Shown: positions 1 to 8,235 of the stretch, piece after piece | Numbering within the stretch: the stretch's first letter is position 1 | Layout: the number at the start of each line of letters is the position of its first letter | Source of the DNA: Cyanobacteria bacterium PR.3.49 | GTDB lineage: Bacteria; Cyanobacteriota; Vampirovibrionia; Obscuribacterales; Obscuribacteraceae | Direction: 5' to 3' | Length of the DNA stretch: 39,960 bases | NCBI GenBank assembly: GCA_013997645.1 | Contig: PNKB01000026.1 | Location: forward strand, 1 to 39,960 | Notes under the pieces: model-generated | Told to the model about the DNA's origin: nothing | Database searches by the model: none | What the model saw: only the letters and a program-made list of their open reading frames with translations | Made by a program: the position numbers and the translations under genes

Positions 1-10
1 GAACCAGCAA

Positions 11-388
11 ATGAACCAAGCTCAGTTTCAGCCGATGAATGGAGCACAAATGGACCAGTACGCACCTGGTCAACTCCTTCCTCAAGCTCAACAACAGCCT
101 GGTCAGCAGTTCAACGGACAACCCATGGGTGTTTCTGCCTGGCAGAACCCCAATCAAAATGCTCAATCCTTCCCGGCTCAACAGCAAACGCTCGCCGGCA
201 AAGTGAAAAGAGCCCCCATGAAAGGCATCGGCCGCACCGGCTTGAGCCACACACTTACAGGACTGGCAGCCTTCGGCGCCGGCGCCTACACGATGTCCCT
301 GATGAGAAGCCCGGCAATGCTGCACAGCGCAGGCATTATGGGTCTCGGACTCGGCAATTATGCATTACGCAGCGGTTTCAGGTTTTGA
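11..388 (+). CDS. Gln-rich small protein with hydrophobic C-terminal half
   Basis: Not recognised as a known family. The 125-residue product has two parts. Residues 1 to about 60 are rich in Gln, Asn, Pro and Met and are probably disordered. Residues 65-125 are basic and then Gly/Ala/Leu-rich, with one or two short hydrophobic stretches that could be membrane-associated. The reading frame is still open at the left edge (codons for N-Q-Q precede the ATG), so the true start may lie outside the window. The gene ends 15 bp before the next one and probably forms a unit with the two genes after it, the third being a VirB2-like candidate. Its Q/M/P-rich composition resembles the N-terminus of the coupling ATPase at 11875. 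A role in the secretion apparatus is inferred only from position. Confidence 0.6.
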   Translation: MNQAQFQPMNGAQMDQYAPGQLLPQAQQQPGQQFNGQPMGVSAWQNPNQNAQSFPAQQQTLAGKVKRAPMKGIGRTGLSHTLTGLAAFGAGAYTMSLMRSPAMLHSAGIMGLGLGNYALRSGFRF

Positions 389-403
389 TCCAAGGTAATT
401 ACG

Positions 404-1099
404 ATGAACGTTAAACTCTCAATCCTATCCACTATCGCAATTATCGCCGCTTCGAGCACCACTCAAGCAGCTGATGCTCAGAACGCCCGATTCAAGTTTG
501 CTCCGCAAACATACAGGCTTGAGCAAGCGAAATTGCCCGCCGGTTACGGCGAGCCTGTAGCGAATCCACACCAAGTAACTCATGGCGCAGCACCCAAGGG
601 CATGTCCGCACTGGGACTCGACCCATCAATGCTCGCCGCCAGACCGCCAGCACCGAGAGGACCACGCGTTTCGCCTATCGCGCAACAAAGCGTGAATTCC
701 ACTCTCGGATTCGGCAACCCGGTGCCATTCCTCAATGCGTTTGCACCAGTCGCCAACAAAGGCCAATTCGGTCAGCCTTTGAATGTTCCGCCAGTGGTAG
801 CAGCCTTGCCTCCGCAAGCAGCCAAGCCACAAGTTGCCCAAGCCAGACCGCTTGCTCCGGTCACCGCTTCCAGCAACGTTTCAGGCAGAATTCAACCCCG
901 ACGCTCATCCAACTCACAAAATGTTTCCGGTCGCTTGGCTAAACCAGCCCGAGCTCTGGCAGCAAGACAGGGATCTCCCATTCAGAGCTACGGAAGCAAC
1001 TTCGGTTACACAGCCGGCTCTACTGCACCTTCGGGTAGCGGATACACAACCAGCACCAGCGTAAGCGGTGTTATCTACAAGTCAACACAAAAGCATTAA
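404..1099 (+). CDS. Exported Pro/Ala/Ser-rich protein of unknown function
   Basis: The 231-residue product starts with a clear signal peptide: a Lys-containing N-terminus, a hydrophobic core rich in Ile and Ala, and a likely cut near TQA-AD at residues 20-23. There is no lipobox cysteine. The mature part is low in complexity and rich in Pro, Ala, Gln and Ser, with no visible enzymatic motif. The C-terminal third repeats a short VSG element (NVSGRI, NVSGRL, SVSGVI), which may be a small structural repeat. The ATG follows an AAGG-type ribosome site. It lies between the Q-rich gene and the VirB2-like gene, with 57 bp to the latter's chosen start. A periplasmic or surface accessory role in the secretion system is an inference. 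Confidence 0.7.
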   Translation: MNVKLSILSTIAIIAASSTTQAADAQNARFKFAPQTYRLEQAKLPAGYGEPVANPHQVTHGAAPKGMSALGLDPSMLAARPPAPRGPRVSPIAQQSVNSTLGFGNPVPFLNAFAPVANKGQFGQPLNVPPVVAALPPQAAKPQVAQARPLAPVTASSNVSGRIQPRRSSNSQNVSGRLAKPARALAARQGSPIQSYGSNFGYTAGSTAPSGSGYTTSTSVSGVIYKSTQKH

Positions 1100-1156
1100 T
1101 TCAGACGCCACGGTCAAACACACATCTCAATCGAAAACCTAATGGAGGGTATTCAA

Positions 1157-1588
1157 ATGGCAACCACACTCAAAACACTGGCGAAGAAAGTAGCTTCTTC
1201 CCGCTCGTTCAAAGTTGCCTCTCGCGTGGGCTTCCTCCTGGCTCCTCAACTGGTCCTTATGGCTATTGGTGTATACGACCAAGCAGCTCATGCTCAGGGC
1301 TTGGTGGGCGCGCCGGTCGACCCCCGCTACGGGCAATCCAATGAAGTAGGTCAATTGGCAGACTTCGGTTATGACACCGCTCGCGACATCTCCCGTGTAG
1401 TTACCGCTCTTTCGACAGTTCCTTCCTCGATGGCTGGAATGAAGATTGCCTTCGGTCAACGTGACGGTGGTGAATCGGCGATGAACGTAGCCAAAGGCTT
1501 GGGCATCGGATTCGGCGGACCGACAGCGGTTCACTTGATCGGTACCTTCGCTATCAACAACTTCGGCGGTCTCGGCGGCGGTCTCTAA
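1157..1588 (+). CDS. VirB2-like pilin candidate
   Basis: The start was chosen at ATG 1157, because GGAGGG at 1144-1149 sits 7 bp upstream; an earlier in-frame ATG at 1142 overlaps that ribosome site. The 143-residue product has a long basic, hydrophobic leader of about 46 residues ending in AHA, then a mature part of about 97 residues with weakly hydrophobic stretches and a Gly-rich end (GGLGGGL). A long leader plus a small, hydrophobic, Gly-rich mature protein is the VirB2/TrbC pilin layout. The sequence itself is not close to a VirB2 I can name, so the call rests on architecture and on the neighbouring virB6-, virB3- and virB4-like genes. A perfect intrinsic terminator follows at 1721-1749. 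Alternative: another small membrane protein of the same machine. Confidence 0.55.
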   Translation: MATTLKTLAKKVASSRSFKVASRVGFLLAPQLVLMAIGVYDQAAHAQGLVGAPVDPRYGQSNEVGQLADFGYDTARDISRVVTALSTVPSSMAGMKIAFGQRDGGESAMNVAKGLGIGFGGPTAVHLIGTFAINNFGGLGGGL

Positions 1589-1720
1589 AAAGAACTCGCA
1601 ACCAGGATTCACCTAGATAGGAAAAACAAAGAGAATTCGGCAATGCTCGCCGGACTTCTCCTAACCAGAAATTGAACCGACGAAAACCACAATAGTCGGA
1701 ATCATCTGAAAGGTCTGAAG

Positions 1721-1749
1721 GGCCGGTATCGCCAAGATACCGGCCTTTT
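1721..1749 (+). terminator. Intrinsic terminator after the VirB2-like gene
   Basis: A perfect 10 bp stem, GGCCGGTATC / GATACCGGCC, with loop GCCAA is followed directly by TTTT. It separates the first three genes from the VirB6-like gene. Confidence 0.9.
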
Positions 1750-1757
1750 GTCCCGGA

Positions 1758-1771
1758 TGGGAATTTCCCCA
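1758..1771. promoter_or_regulatory. Palindromic operator candidate TGGGAATTTCCCCA
   Basis: A near-palindromic 14-mer that directly abuts the -35-like ATGACA at 1772. Closely matching copies occur at 7034-7047 and 22572-22585, also in upstream regions. The binding factor is unknown. Confidence 0.55.
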
Positions 1772-1800
1772 ATGACAGGGTATTGCGTTTTACATAATAT
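1772..1800 (+). promoter_or_regulatory. Probable promoter of the VirB6-like gene
   Basis: A -35-like ATGACA (1772-1777) is followed by an A/T-rich -10 region containing CATAAT (1793-1798; spacer 15) and the overlapping TAATAT (1795-1800; spacer 17). The start codon is about 75 bp further on. Seen by eye only. Confidence 0.45.
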
Positions 1801-1874
1801 TTGTTCCATAGCGATGAAGTCCGCACCCAGTGACCTCACGCCATGGTTCTAACTAAAACAAGAGATCGCACCCC

Positions 1875-4800
1875 GTGAATAAAGGCACCAAACTTACAAA
1901 ACAAACAACACATGCGCTAGTGGCGTTATTCTTGACGCTGGCGCCTATGTTCTTTGCTGGTGCAGCTCTGGCGCAAACAGAGCCGCCGCAAACTCTCGCC
2001 GATACGATGCCGGTCGATCCGGGCGTCGGCAATCTTTCTCCCGGTGCACAACAAACTCAAAATACCGTACCTAATCCGTATGCTGATGCGCCCGGCGAAG
2101 TGCCCCTGGTTTACACCGCCGCCACCAACAACACGACCGGTGTAATTCAGAACGTCACCAACACCCTTCTGGGCACCGGTGAACTGGGCTACATCAACGA
2201 AACCTACATGGGTATCAAGAGATTCTGGGGCGATGACATCATCGGCAACCTCTTCCAGAACATCGGACAATTGATCGGTAAGTGGATCTCCGAGTGGATC
2301 AACGGCTGGGTAGCCGATACGGTCCGCTTCCTGACTGCTTTTCTGCGCACGTTTGTATTGAACCCGAACATTGCAGTCAACGGCATTCAGAATGGTCCCG
2401 GCGCCGGCCAAGCCGACGACATCTCTCCTTATATACGGGCTGCAGCCGACGTCATGTACGGTATCGCCGTTGACCTGCTGCTCCTGCTCTTCATCTTGTG
2501 CATCTGGAAATACTGGGCTGATGCCGCCTGGCGCGGTGGAGCCGGACTGATGGGCTCTGTCGGTCGCTTGATCTTCACTGCCGGTCTGCTTCTTGCCTGG
2601 CCCACTATTTATGCATTCATCATTCAAATCACCAATGAAATGATCCAGGCGATCTATTTCAATTCGGCAGACGACATCATGCGTTTAGATGCCGCCATGG
2701 CATCGGCTGTAAAAGGCGGCTTGATGGCGGGTGCCGGCTTGCTGGCTCATGCATTCGCACCGGTAGTCGGGGGCGCCATGGGCGGTCTGGCACTGGGACT
2801 GGTTGGTGAAATCGTCGCCTTTGCCGGTCTGGTTATCTACCTTATCATCGGCGGTATTTTGATCGCGCAGCTCGTTTACATTCTGGTTTTGAAAGCCATT
2901 CAAACCGCGCTGCTCACCGCACAATATATGTTCGGACCCATCTTCCTTGTGTTCTTCGCGACACCAGATACCGAAAATGTGGCTTCCGGTTATGTCAAAT
3001 CATTCGTTGAAGTCAGCCTCTGGACATTCGTCTGGGTGGGCTTGTTGAAGATCATGGTGATCATTCTTTTCTCCGACTTCAACCCCTGGGGCAAAATTAT
3101 CATGGCGATTGGCGTACTGCAGCTGATGATTCAGGTGCCGTCCTTCCTCGCCAGAGCGCAAATCAGCCCGATGTCCGACTTTGTATCTGCCGGTTTGATC
3201 ACAGGCGGTATTCTCGGTATCGGCAAAGCCCTGGCTAACAAAGGCCCCGATTTGATGGACCGCTTCTCCAAATGGCGCGGCAGTTTGCAGGACGGCGGCG
3301 CTCGTGGTCCTCAACAAACCCAGTCTGTAAAAATGAACGGACTGCCGCACGGCGCGCAAGATCCGGACGCCTATTCGAAGATTCAGAAAGCCGCTACCGG
3401 CGACATGCATGGTACAGGCAAGGGCACTGGTGTTGATGCGCAAGGCAAGAAAATGAATGGCCTCGGCGTCGGCAAGCAAGAAACACCGGAAGAGAAAAAG
3501 AAACGCGAAGCTGCTGAGCGCAAAGCCCAAACCGAGCAAGCCAAAGCAGTAACGCCGGCAGACGGAGGCACTTCGGCAGTGCCGCCGACCAAGAATCCCG
3601 CCACCAGTCTGGCTAATGCCGCCAAGACTACAGCTGCAATCGGCGCTGTCACCACTGCCATGGCTGCAATGGGCGCCGCCGATGCCACCAAGAATAAGCA
3701 AGTCAGCCCCGAGCAAGCAGCTCTCGACCGCGAGAACGCCGAGATGGCGAAACTGATGGGCATGGACACTACTGGTGCTGACGCTCAAAAGCAACAACAA
3801 CAAAAGCCGATGACCGACAAAGAGAGAGAAGAGGCTGAAAAGGCCAAAGCTGCTCTGGCTCAAGGCAACAATCCCAAACTCCAAGTCAATTCCACAGACA
3901 AAACCGGCAAAGAAACCAAGAAAGACGAGAAGAAAGAACAAGCTGTGCCTGTCGTGCCGCCGATCGTTCCTGCCACCGGCAAGAAGACCGACGTGCCGCC
4001 GCCCAATCTGCAAGCTCAGGACGACAAAGGCAAAGGTCTCAAAGTAACCAGCACCGGCGACGGTACCGGCAATGAAAAGGGCGTCAACACAGTAGAAGCC
4101 AATCAGGAAACCGAAGGTCAACCTGGTGCTCTTACCGGTCAGAAAGATACCAATTTGCGTGTCAATCAAACCGACGCTCAAGGCAAAGTCACCGGCAAAG
4201 CCGGTGAGCCCAAGCTTACTGTTGATGCCAAAGATCAAACAGGCAAAACAACTGCTCAACAAACTGGCGCCGCGGGCGTCGGCGTGCCTCCTGTAAATCC
4301 TGCCAAAGCAGGCGTTACTGGTGGTCAAGCCGGACAAAATCCGCAACTCAACACCAAGACTACCGAAACTCTGCAAGGCCAAAACGATCAAGTCACAGGT
4401 CAGCAAGAAGTGGAAGTTGTTTCGCTCGGTCAGACAACTGACGGTCGTGGCATCAACTTCAAAATCACACCCGGAGTCAATGTCAACAGAGGCGCACAAA
4501 CCGGTGGCCAAGCCGATTTCACACCGCCGACCAAAGCGCCTGGCGTTACCGGTCAGCAAACTGCTGGACGAGTAACCGGAGCCAGCCAACATCTGGCCCA
4601 GCAAACCAGCGCTGCCGCTCACACAGGCAATCCGGATCTGATGACCGGTTCCGTTCCGGAAGCTCTGCAAGACATTGCCGGTCCGCCCAAATTCGACCCT
4701 TCCATCGCCATGGACCACTCCGGATACTATGGCGTAGCGCCGAACATCATGGCAAAAGCTATTCGTACATATGACGGCGTATCAATGGGTAAATCGCCGG

Positions 4801-6887
4801 ACGGTCAAGCGACCATCGTCGGTTCACCCAAGGGCGTAGCGCACGTACGCTTCGGCGCCAACTCCACTCAAGAACAAAGAATGATGCAGATCGCTGCCGC
4901 CGGTTATGCCAACACCATGACCGACGACTCGGAAGCATTCGATGCCGCACGTCAATCCGCAATCGACTCCGGCGCCGACCAACCGAGAGGCTTGGCCGAC
5001 AGAATCGCCGGCAACTGGATGCAGTACAAAGGCTCGAGCTGGAGAGAAACCTACCGCGCCAAGCGTCAATTCCAGCAAGCAATGTTTGCCGAAGCAGTGC
5101 AGGGCTCGCAAGCCTACGTCACCGGCGACGAAGCAGGCTCGAATGCATTCACCGATCACCTGCGCACACGTTTCGGCGACATGACTCCCGAAAAGCAAGC
5201 CTGGATGCTGCACACACTTTCAGACAACACCTCTCCGGAATCCGGCTTCGGTACAGCTCGTTGGCCGGCAACGGACGCCCTGGTCTCTGCCAACATGGGC
5301 ATCGATCCATACAACAGAGCCGCCATGGCCAGAGTTCTCGGCACCAACATCCCAGTATGGCAGCGCCCGATCGCCGCCAAGGGTATCGCCAATTACATGA
5401 AGGGCGTGGTCGACGAGCGCTCGTCGCCGGATACGACTCAGGAAGAAAGAGCGGCGATGGCCGGCGGTCTGACACCGAGACTGGCACCTGCGCTCGTAGA
5501 AGCATGCGCCACCATTCAACAGTACGACGCATCGCCTGAAGAAGCACTCAAGAATCCGAGATTCGTCAACACCGTCGCCATCGAAGGGGCCAGACTGGCT
5601 AGAGAAGGCGTCTCTCAAAATCCGATGAGACAGGCGTACGACGAACAGAAAGCTCTCCAGCAAGCCGGTTACGGCGGCGGCGGTGGTGCCACCATGAGCG
5701 TCAGCAGCCAGATCATCGGCGGCGGCGGCTCTGGCGGAAGCGGTCCGGATCTGAGCTCCGCAACCGTAATCGACGTCAATCCTAACCAGGGCAGCGGCGG
5801 TGGAATTCCGCAGTACAGCGGTTCCTTCACGCCTCCACCATTGCCGGGCGGCGGCGGTCAGCACGCAGTCAACTATCGTATGAATCAAGCCGCATCTACA
5901 TCACGCGGCGGCTCCGGCAGCATGTCCGTGAACGCACCGGTGGACAATTCCAGCTCGCGTGAGCAAGCTCAAATCGTCACCACACCAGGCAGCGGTGAAA
6001 GAACCACAGTGCATTCTCAAATGGACTTGCTTATTCAGCCATCCAACAGTTCCGCTCCGCCTGTAGTGCCGCTCAATGCTCTTCCGCGCTTGCAGCAAGA
6101 GACTCGTCACGTCGTCGATGTGAAGTATCGCCACCAGCAAGCTAACGTTCAAGGTCACAATATCAGCATGACCGTACAGGGCGATTCCGGTGGTCGCGCC
6201 GATGTTCAAATCGGCCGTGTTACTGAAACCGGCGGCAACGGTCCGCAAGTTGTCGAATCAACTGCCACTGTAGATATCCTGCATAACGGCGGCGACGTCG
6301 GTGTCGGCCAGGTCGATCAGCAAGTAGCGCAAGCAGCACAATCTGCTCCGCCTCCCTTGCCGCCCGGAGTCAATATCATGCTGGAAATGTCGCAAGCCGG
6401 CTTCACTGATCAACAAAGACGTGATCCCAATATCATCAGAGGCGCAGCTCAAGTTTACGCACAAAGCGGCGGAGACAAGCAGACCATGGTGACGGCTGCA
6501 CTGACTGCACGCGCACTCGGCAATGACAGCAGCAACTTCAGCACTCAGACAGTACAAGTCGTTCAAACCATGATCGACGCAGGTTGGAAGCCAAATCAAA
6601 TTTCCGCACACGACATCCATGTTTCCGAAATGATCATGGAGCATGGCGGCGACACTGGTCCTGGCTCGTCTGCCGGCTACCCGACACCGCAATACGTGCG
6701 CGCCGTATGCGACCATCCGGAATTCCGCAGAACGCCTCCTTTGGGCAGTGGTATGAGTCAGGCTCAACTGAAGCAAAACAATATGGGCGTCATCGATAAG
6801 CTTGCAGCTAGTCGCTACGCGCAGCGTCAACAAGGTGGCATCGACGGTTTCCCGAGACAGAACAACGCTCCCGGTGGCCGCTTCTAG
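1875..6887 (+). CDS. Giant VirB6/TrbL-like T4SS inner-membrane protein
   Basis: The 1670-residue product starts at GTG. Residues 1-34 form a signal peptide (cut after ALA). Residues 190-440 hold about six to eight transmembrane segments with aromatic and Gly-rich loops (for example GPIFLVFFA near 354-362 and a Trp-rich segment near 383-387). That polytopic core is the reason for the VirB6/TrbL call; in known systems this protein is part of the inner-membrane channel. Residues 470-915 are charged, Gln/Lys/Thr/Gly-rich and disordered, with degenerate repeats at 665-798. Residues about 919-1265 look like a folded, helix-rich domain of unknown family. Gly-rich linkers follow, then a helical tail from about 1495. 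Ordinary VirB6 has about 300 residues, so most of this protein is an extension, as in the extended VirB6 proteins of Rickettsiales. It is flanked by terminators on both sides. Confidence 0.75.
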   Translation: MNKGTKLTKQTTHALVALFLTLAPMFFAGAALAQTEPPQTLADTMPVDPGVGNLSPGAQQTQNTVPNPYADAPGEVPLVYTAATNNTTGVIQNVTNTLLGTGELGYINETYMGIKRFWGDDIIGNLFQNIGQLIGKWISEWINGWVADTVRFLTAFLRTFVLNPNIAVNGIQNGPGAGQADDISPYIRAAADVMYGIAVDLLLLLFILCIWKYWADAAWRGGAGLMGSVGRLIFTAGLLLAWPTIYAFIIQITNEMIQAIYFNSADDIMRLDAAMASAVKGGLMAGAGLLAHAFAPVVGGAMGGLALGLVGEIVAFAGLVIYLIIGGILIAQLVYILVLKAIQTALLTAQYMFGPIFLVFFATPDTENVASGYVKSFVEVSLWTFVWVGLLKIMVIILFSDFNPWGKIIMAIGVLQLMIQVPSFLARAQISPMSDFVSAGLITGGILGIGKALANKGPDLMDRFSKWRGSLQDGGARGPQQTQSVKMNGLPHGAQDPDAYSKIQKAATGDMHGTGKGTGVDAQGKKMNGLGVGKQETPEEKKKREAAERKAQTEQAKAVTPADGGTSAVPPTKNPATSLANAAKTTAAIGAVTTAMAAMGAADATKNKQVSPEQAALDRENAEMAKLMGMDTTGADAQKQQQQKPMTDKEREEAEKAKAALAQGNNPKLQVNSTDKTGKETKKDEKKEQAVPVVPPIVPATGKKTDVPPPNLQAQDDKGKGLKVTSTGDGTGNEKGVNTVEANQETEGQPGALTGQKDTNLRVNQTDAQGKVTGKAGEPKLTVDAKDQTGKTTAQQTGAAGVGVPPVNPAKAGVTGGQAGQNPQLNTKTTETLQGQNDQVTGQQEVEVVSLGQTTDGRGINFKITPGVNVNRGAQTGGQADFTPPTKAPGVTGQQTAGRVTGASQHLAQQTSAAAHTGNPDLMTGSVPEALQDIAGPPKFDPSIAMDHSGYYGVAPNIMAKAIRTYDGVSMGKSPDGQATIVGSPKGVAHVRFGANSTQEQRMMQIAAAGYANTMTDDSEAFDAARQSAIDSGADQPRGLADRIAGNWMQYKGSSWRETYRAKRQFQQAMFAEAVQGSQAYVTGDEAGSNAFTDHLRTRFGDMTPEKQAWMLHTLSDNTSPESGFGTARWPATDALVSANMGIDPYNRAAMARVLGTNIPVWQRPIAAKGIANYMKGVVDERSSPDTTQEERAAMAGGLTPRLAPALVEACATIQQYDASPEEALKNPRFVNTVAIEGARLAREGVSQNPMRQAYDEQKALQQAGYGGGGGATMSVSSQIIGGGGSGGSGPDLSSATVIDVNPNQGSGGGIPQYSGSFTPPPLPGGGGQHAVNYRMNQAASTSRGGSGSMSVNAPVDNSSSREQAQIVTTPGSGERTTVHSQMDLLIQPSNSSAPPVVPLNALPRLQQETRHVVDVKYRHQQANVQGHNISMTVQGDSGGRADVQIGRVTETGGNGPQVVESTATVDILHNGGDVGVGQVDQQVAQAAQSAPPPLPPGVNIMLEMSQAGFTDQQRRDPNIIRGAAQVYAQSGGDKQTMVTAALTARALGNDSSNFSTQTVQVVQTMIDAGWKPNQISAHDIHVSEMIMEHGGDTGPGSSAGYPTPQYVRAVCDHPEFRRTPPLGSGMSQAQLKQNNMGVIDKLAASRYAQRQQGGIDGFPRQNNAPGGRF

Positions 6888-6909
6888 TAGAGTCGCATAA
6901 AGTGCTTAT

Positions 6910-6945
6910 AAACGCGCCTTCGGTTTGAATTCTGAAGGCGCGTTT
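6910..6945 (+). terminator. Terminator hairpin after the VirB6-like gene
   Basis: A perfect 12 bp stem, AAACGCGCCTTC / GAAGGCGCGTTT, with a 12-base loop lies 22 bp after the stop codon. The T-tract after it is weak (CTCCCTCTCGTTTT). Confidence 0.7.
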
Positions 6946-7033
6946 CTCCCTCTCGTTTTGGGCTTCAGATTGCTGCCAAAAACCAAGAATTGATGCGCTT
7001 TCGTATTTCTCCCATCATGTTTCATCCAAACCA

Positions 7034-7077
7034 TGGGAATTACCCCACCAAAGTGGGAGAAACCCTGATTTACCCGC
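7034..7077. promoter_or_regulatory. Cluster of palindromic operator-like sites before DUF2225-virB3-virB4
   Basis: TGGGAATTACCCCA (7034-7047) is followed exactly 20 bp later by the partial copy TGGGAGAAACCCTG (7054-7067), then by a weaker half site GATTTACCC (7067-7075). The first site matches the 14-mers at 1758 and 22572. The cluster ends 57 bp before the ATG at 7135, which fits control of this operon. Confidence 0.5.
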
Positions 7078-7134
7078 GGGGAAGAAAGACTTAATCTATA
7101 TGAAATTGGACCGCACTCACCCCAACAAACTGCT

Positions 7135-7872
7135 ATGCAAGACCTTTACCGCACAATCGAAGATTTCGTTCTCCAGGCAGTGTCAGTGACCTGTCCTGAG
7201 TGTGAAGTTGTGTTTGCCACCGAAACTCTTGCGTTCACGCCGAATATGACCAAAGACAGCGCGGTGGAGACAGATTTGCATCGTGTTCTTCCTCATCCGG
7301 CCTTGCGCGCCGCCCTGGTGGCGATGTGCCCGGCATGCCTCTATACCACCTGGTACAGCGGCTTTGCAGAAGACCCGCTATTCCCATATCTGGCAGTGGC
7401 ACCGGCCGAAGTGGCATACTCAAAGAAGTTCGCTCACGCAGTTTTGACCGGACGCAAAATCGGCGCTCACCATCTCGACCGGGCTCTGTTTGCTTTGAAC
7501 GGCTCATGGTGCGCTCGCGAAGCCGGCGAATCCGCGGACAAATGGCTGGAGTTGGCAGGGCAAGAACTGGAAGCAGCCCTCAATGACGAGAGCTGGGCAG
7601 GCAACCGCAGCCGGTACCGCTACATCATGGGTGAGATATGCCGCCTGGTCGGCGACTTCCACGGAGCAGTCAGGCACTACAACCAGGTCGATCGCAAGTC
7701 GCAATTACCGAAATCACTCGTTGATCACCAGAGACAAGAAGCCATAAACGGAAATTCCAGACCAGTCCTATTACCGCCATCATACGTAGAGGCAATCTTC
7801 TTTCCCAAACCAATCAACCTGGATGAACTGCTCGGACCGATGCCGACAAGCGAATTAGAAAAGTCATCATAA
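7135..7872 (+). CDS. DUF2225-like zinc-ribbon protein
   Basis: The 245-residue product has an N-terminal zinc-binding pattern, CPEC (residues 20-23) and CPAC (65-68), as in DUF2225 proteins. A helical, TPR-like part follows (about 95-200) in which a cell size or cycle word is not evident but repeated helix pairs are. No signal peptide or membrane segment is seen, so it is probably cytoplasmic. DUF2225 has no established function. It is the first gene of a run, 19 bp before the VirB3-like gene, and so is probably cotranscribed with virB3- and virB4-like genes. That makes an assembly or regulatory role in the secretion system possible, but this is inference. The palindromic sites at 7034-7077 lie just upstream. 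Confidence 0.7.
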   Translation: MQDLYRTIEDFVLQAVSVTCPECEVVFATETLAFTPNMTKDSAVETDLHRVLPHPALRAALVAMCPACLYTTWYSGFAEDPLFPYLAVAPAEVAYSKKFAHAVLTGRKIGAHHLDRALFALNGSWCAREAGESADKWLELAGQELEAALNDESWAGNRSRYRYIMGEICRLVGDFHGAVRHYNQVDRKSQLPKSLVDHQRQEAINGNSRPVLLPPSYVEAIFFPKPINLDELLGPMPTSELEKSS

Positions 7873-7891
7873 GTAGAATCGAAAAAAGACA

Positions 7892-8230
7892 ATGGAAGAC
7901 ATCACACCACTTAATTTAGAAGACGCCCCCAAGCTGTTCGGCCTGCGCTATGACCAGCTTATCGCTCTTCTTGCCGGATTGATTGTTTCAACCCAATTGT
8001 ATTCCTGGCTCAATCCAATCATGTTGGGAACGCAAGACGTCAGACTGCACATCTCGCTTATAGTCGGCGCCTTCGGACCTATCTACTGTTTGTTCACACT
8101 CAACCACTCGAGCGGTTATTGGGAAACCGTTCTCAATTTCTACATTACATCGCAAGTGTATATTCCGGGTCCGGATCCCAATCCGGTCCGCTTTTTGGTA
8201 GACGAAGACCTTAACGATTTTAGTGAGTAA
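7892..8230 (+). CDS. VirB3/PrgI-like T4SS membrane protein
   Basis: The 112-residue product has a short acidic N-terminus, two closely spaced membrane segments (about residues 23-41 and 53-72) and a hydrophilic C-terminal tail. This size and topology, and its place directly before the VirB4 ATPase (5 bp gap), are the hallmark of VirB3/TrbD and of PrgI in Gram-positive systems. In known systems the protein sits in the inner membrane and binds VirB4. The sequence alone cannot decide between VirB3 and PrgI. Its ribosome site is weak, so translation may be coupled to the gene before it, which ends 19 bp upstream. Confidence 0.7.
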   Translation: MEDITPLNLEDAPKLFGLRYDQLIALLAGLIVSTQLYSWLNPIMLGTQDVRLHISLIVGAFGPIYCLFTLNHSSGYWETVLNFYITSQVYIPGPDPNPVRFLVDEDLNDFSE

Positions 8231-8235
8231 TCACC

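Larger units (their letters stand above)
1589..1874. other. Intergenic region: terminator, palindrome and promoter
   Basis: This 286 bp gap holds, in order, an unremarkable stretch (1589-1720), the terminator of the pilin unit (1721-1749), the palindromic motif at 1758-1771, and a promoter-like pair at 1772-1800 leading to the GTG start at 1875. The arrangement shows that the large VirB6-like gene has its own promoter. Confidence 0.7.

Noticed and set aside
1758..1771. Resemblance of TGGGAATTTCCCCA to a eukaryotic kappaB site
   Set aside because: The likeness is to a eukaryotic factor's site and has no meaning in a bacterial promoter; only its palindromic form and repetition are relevant.
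3000..4718. Long minus-strand open frame (572 codons) opposite the VirB6-like gene
   Set aside because: It lies antisense to the low-complexity linker of a clearly coding gene. Its Cys/Phe/Gly-rich product is what the complement of Gln/Lys/Thr repeats gives, and no ribosome site is evident.
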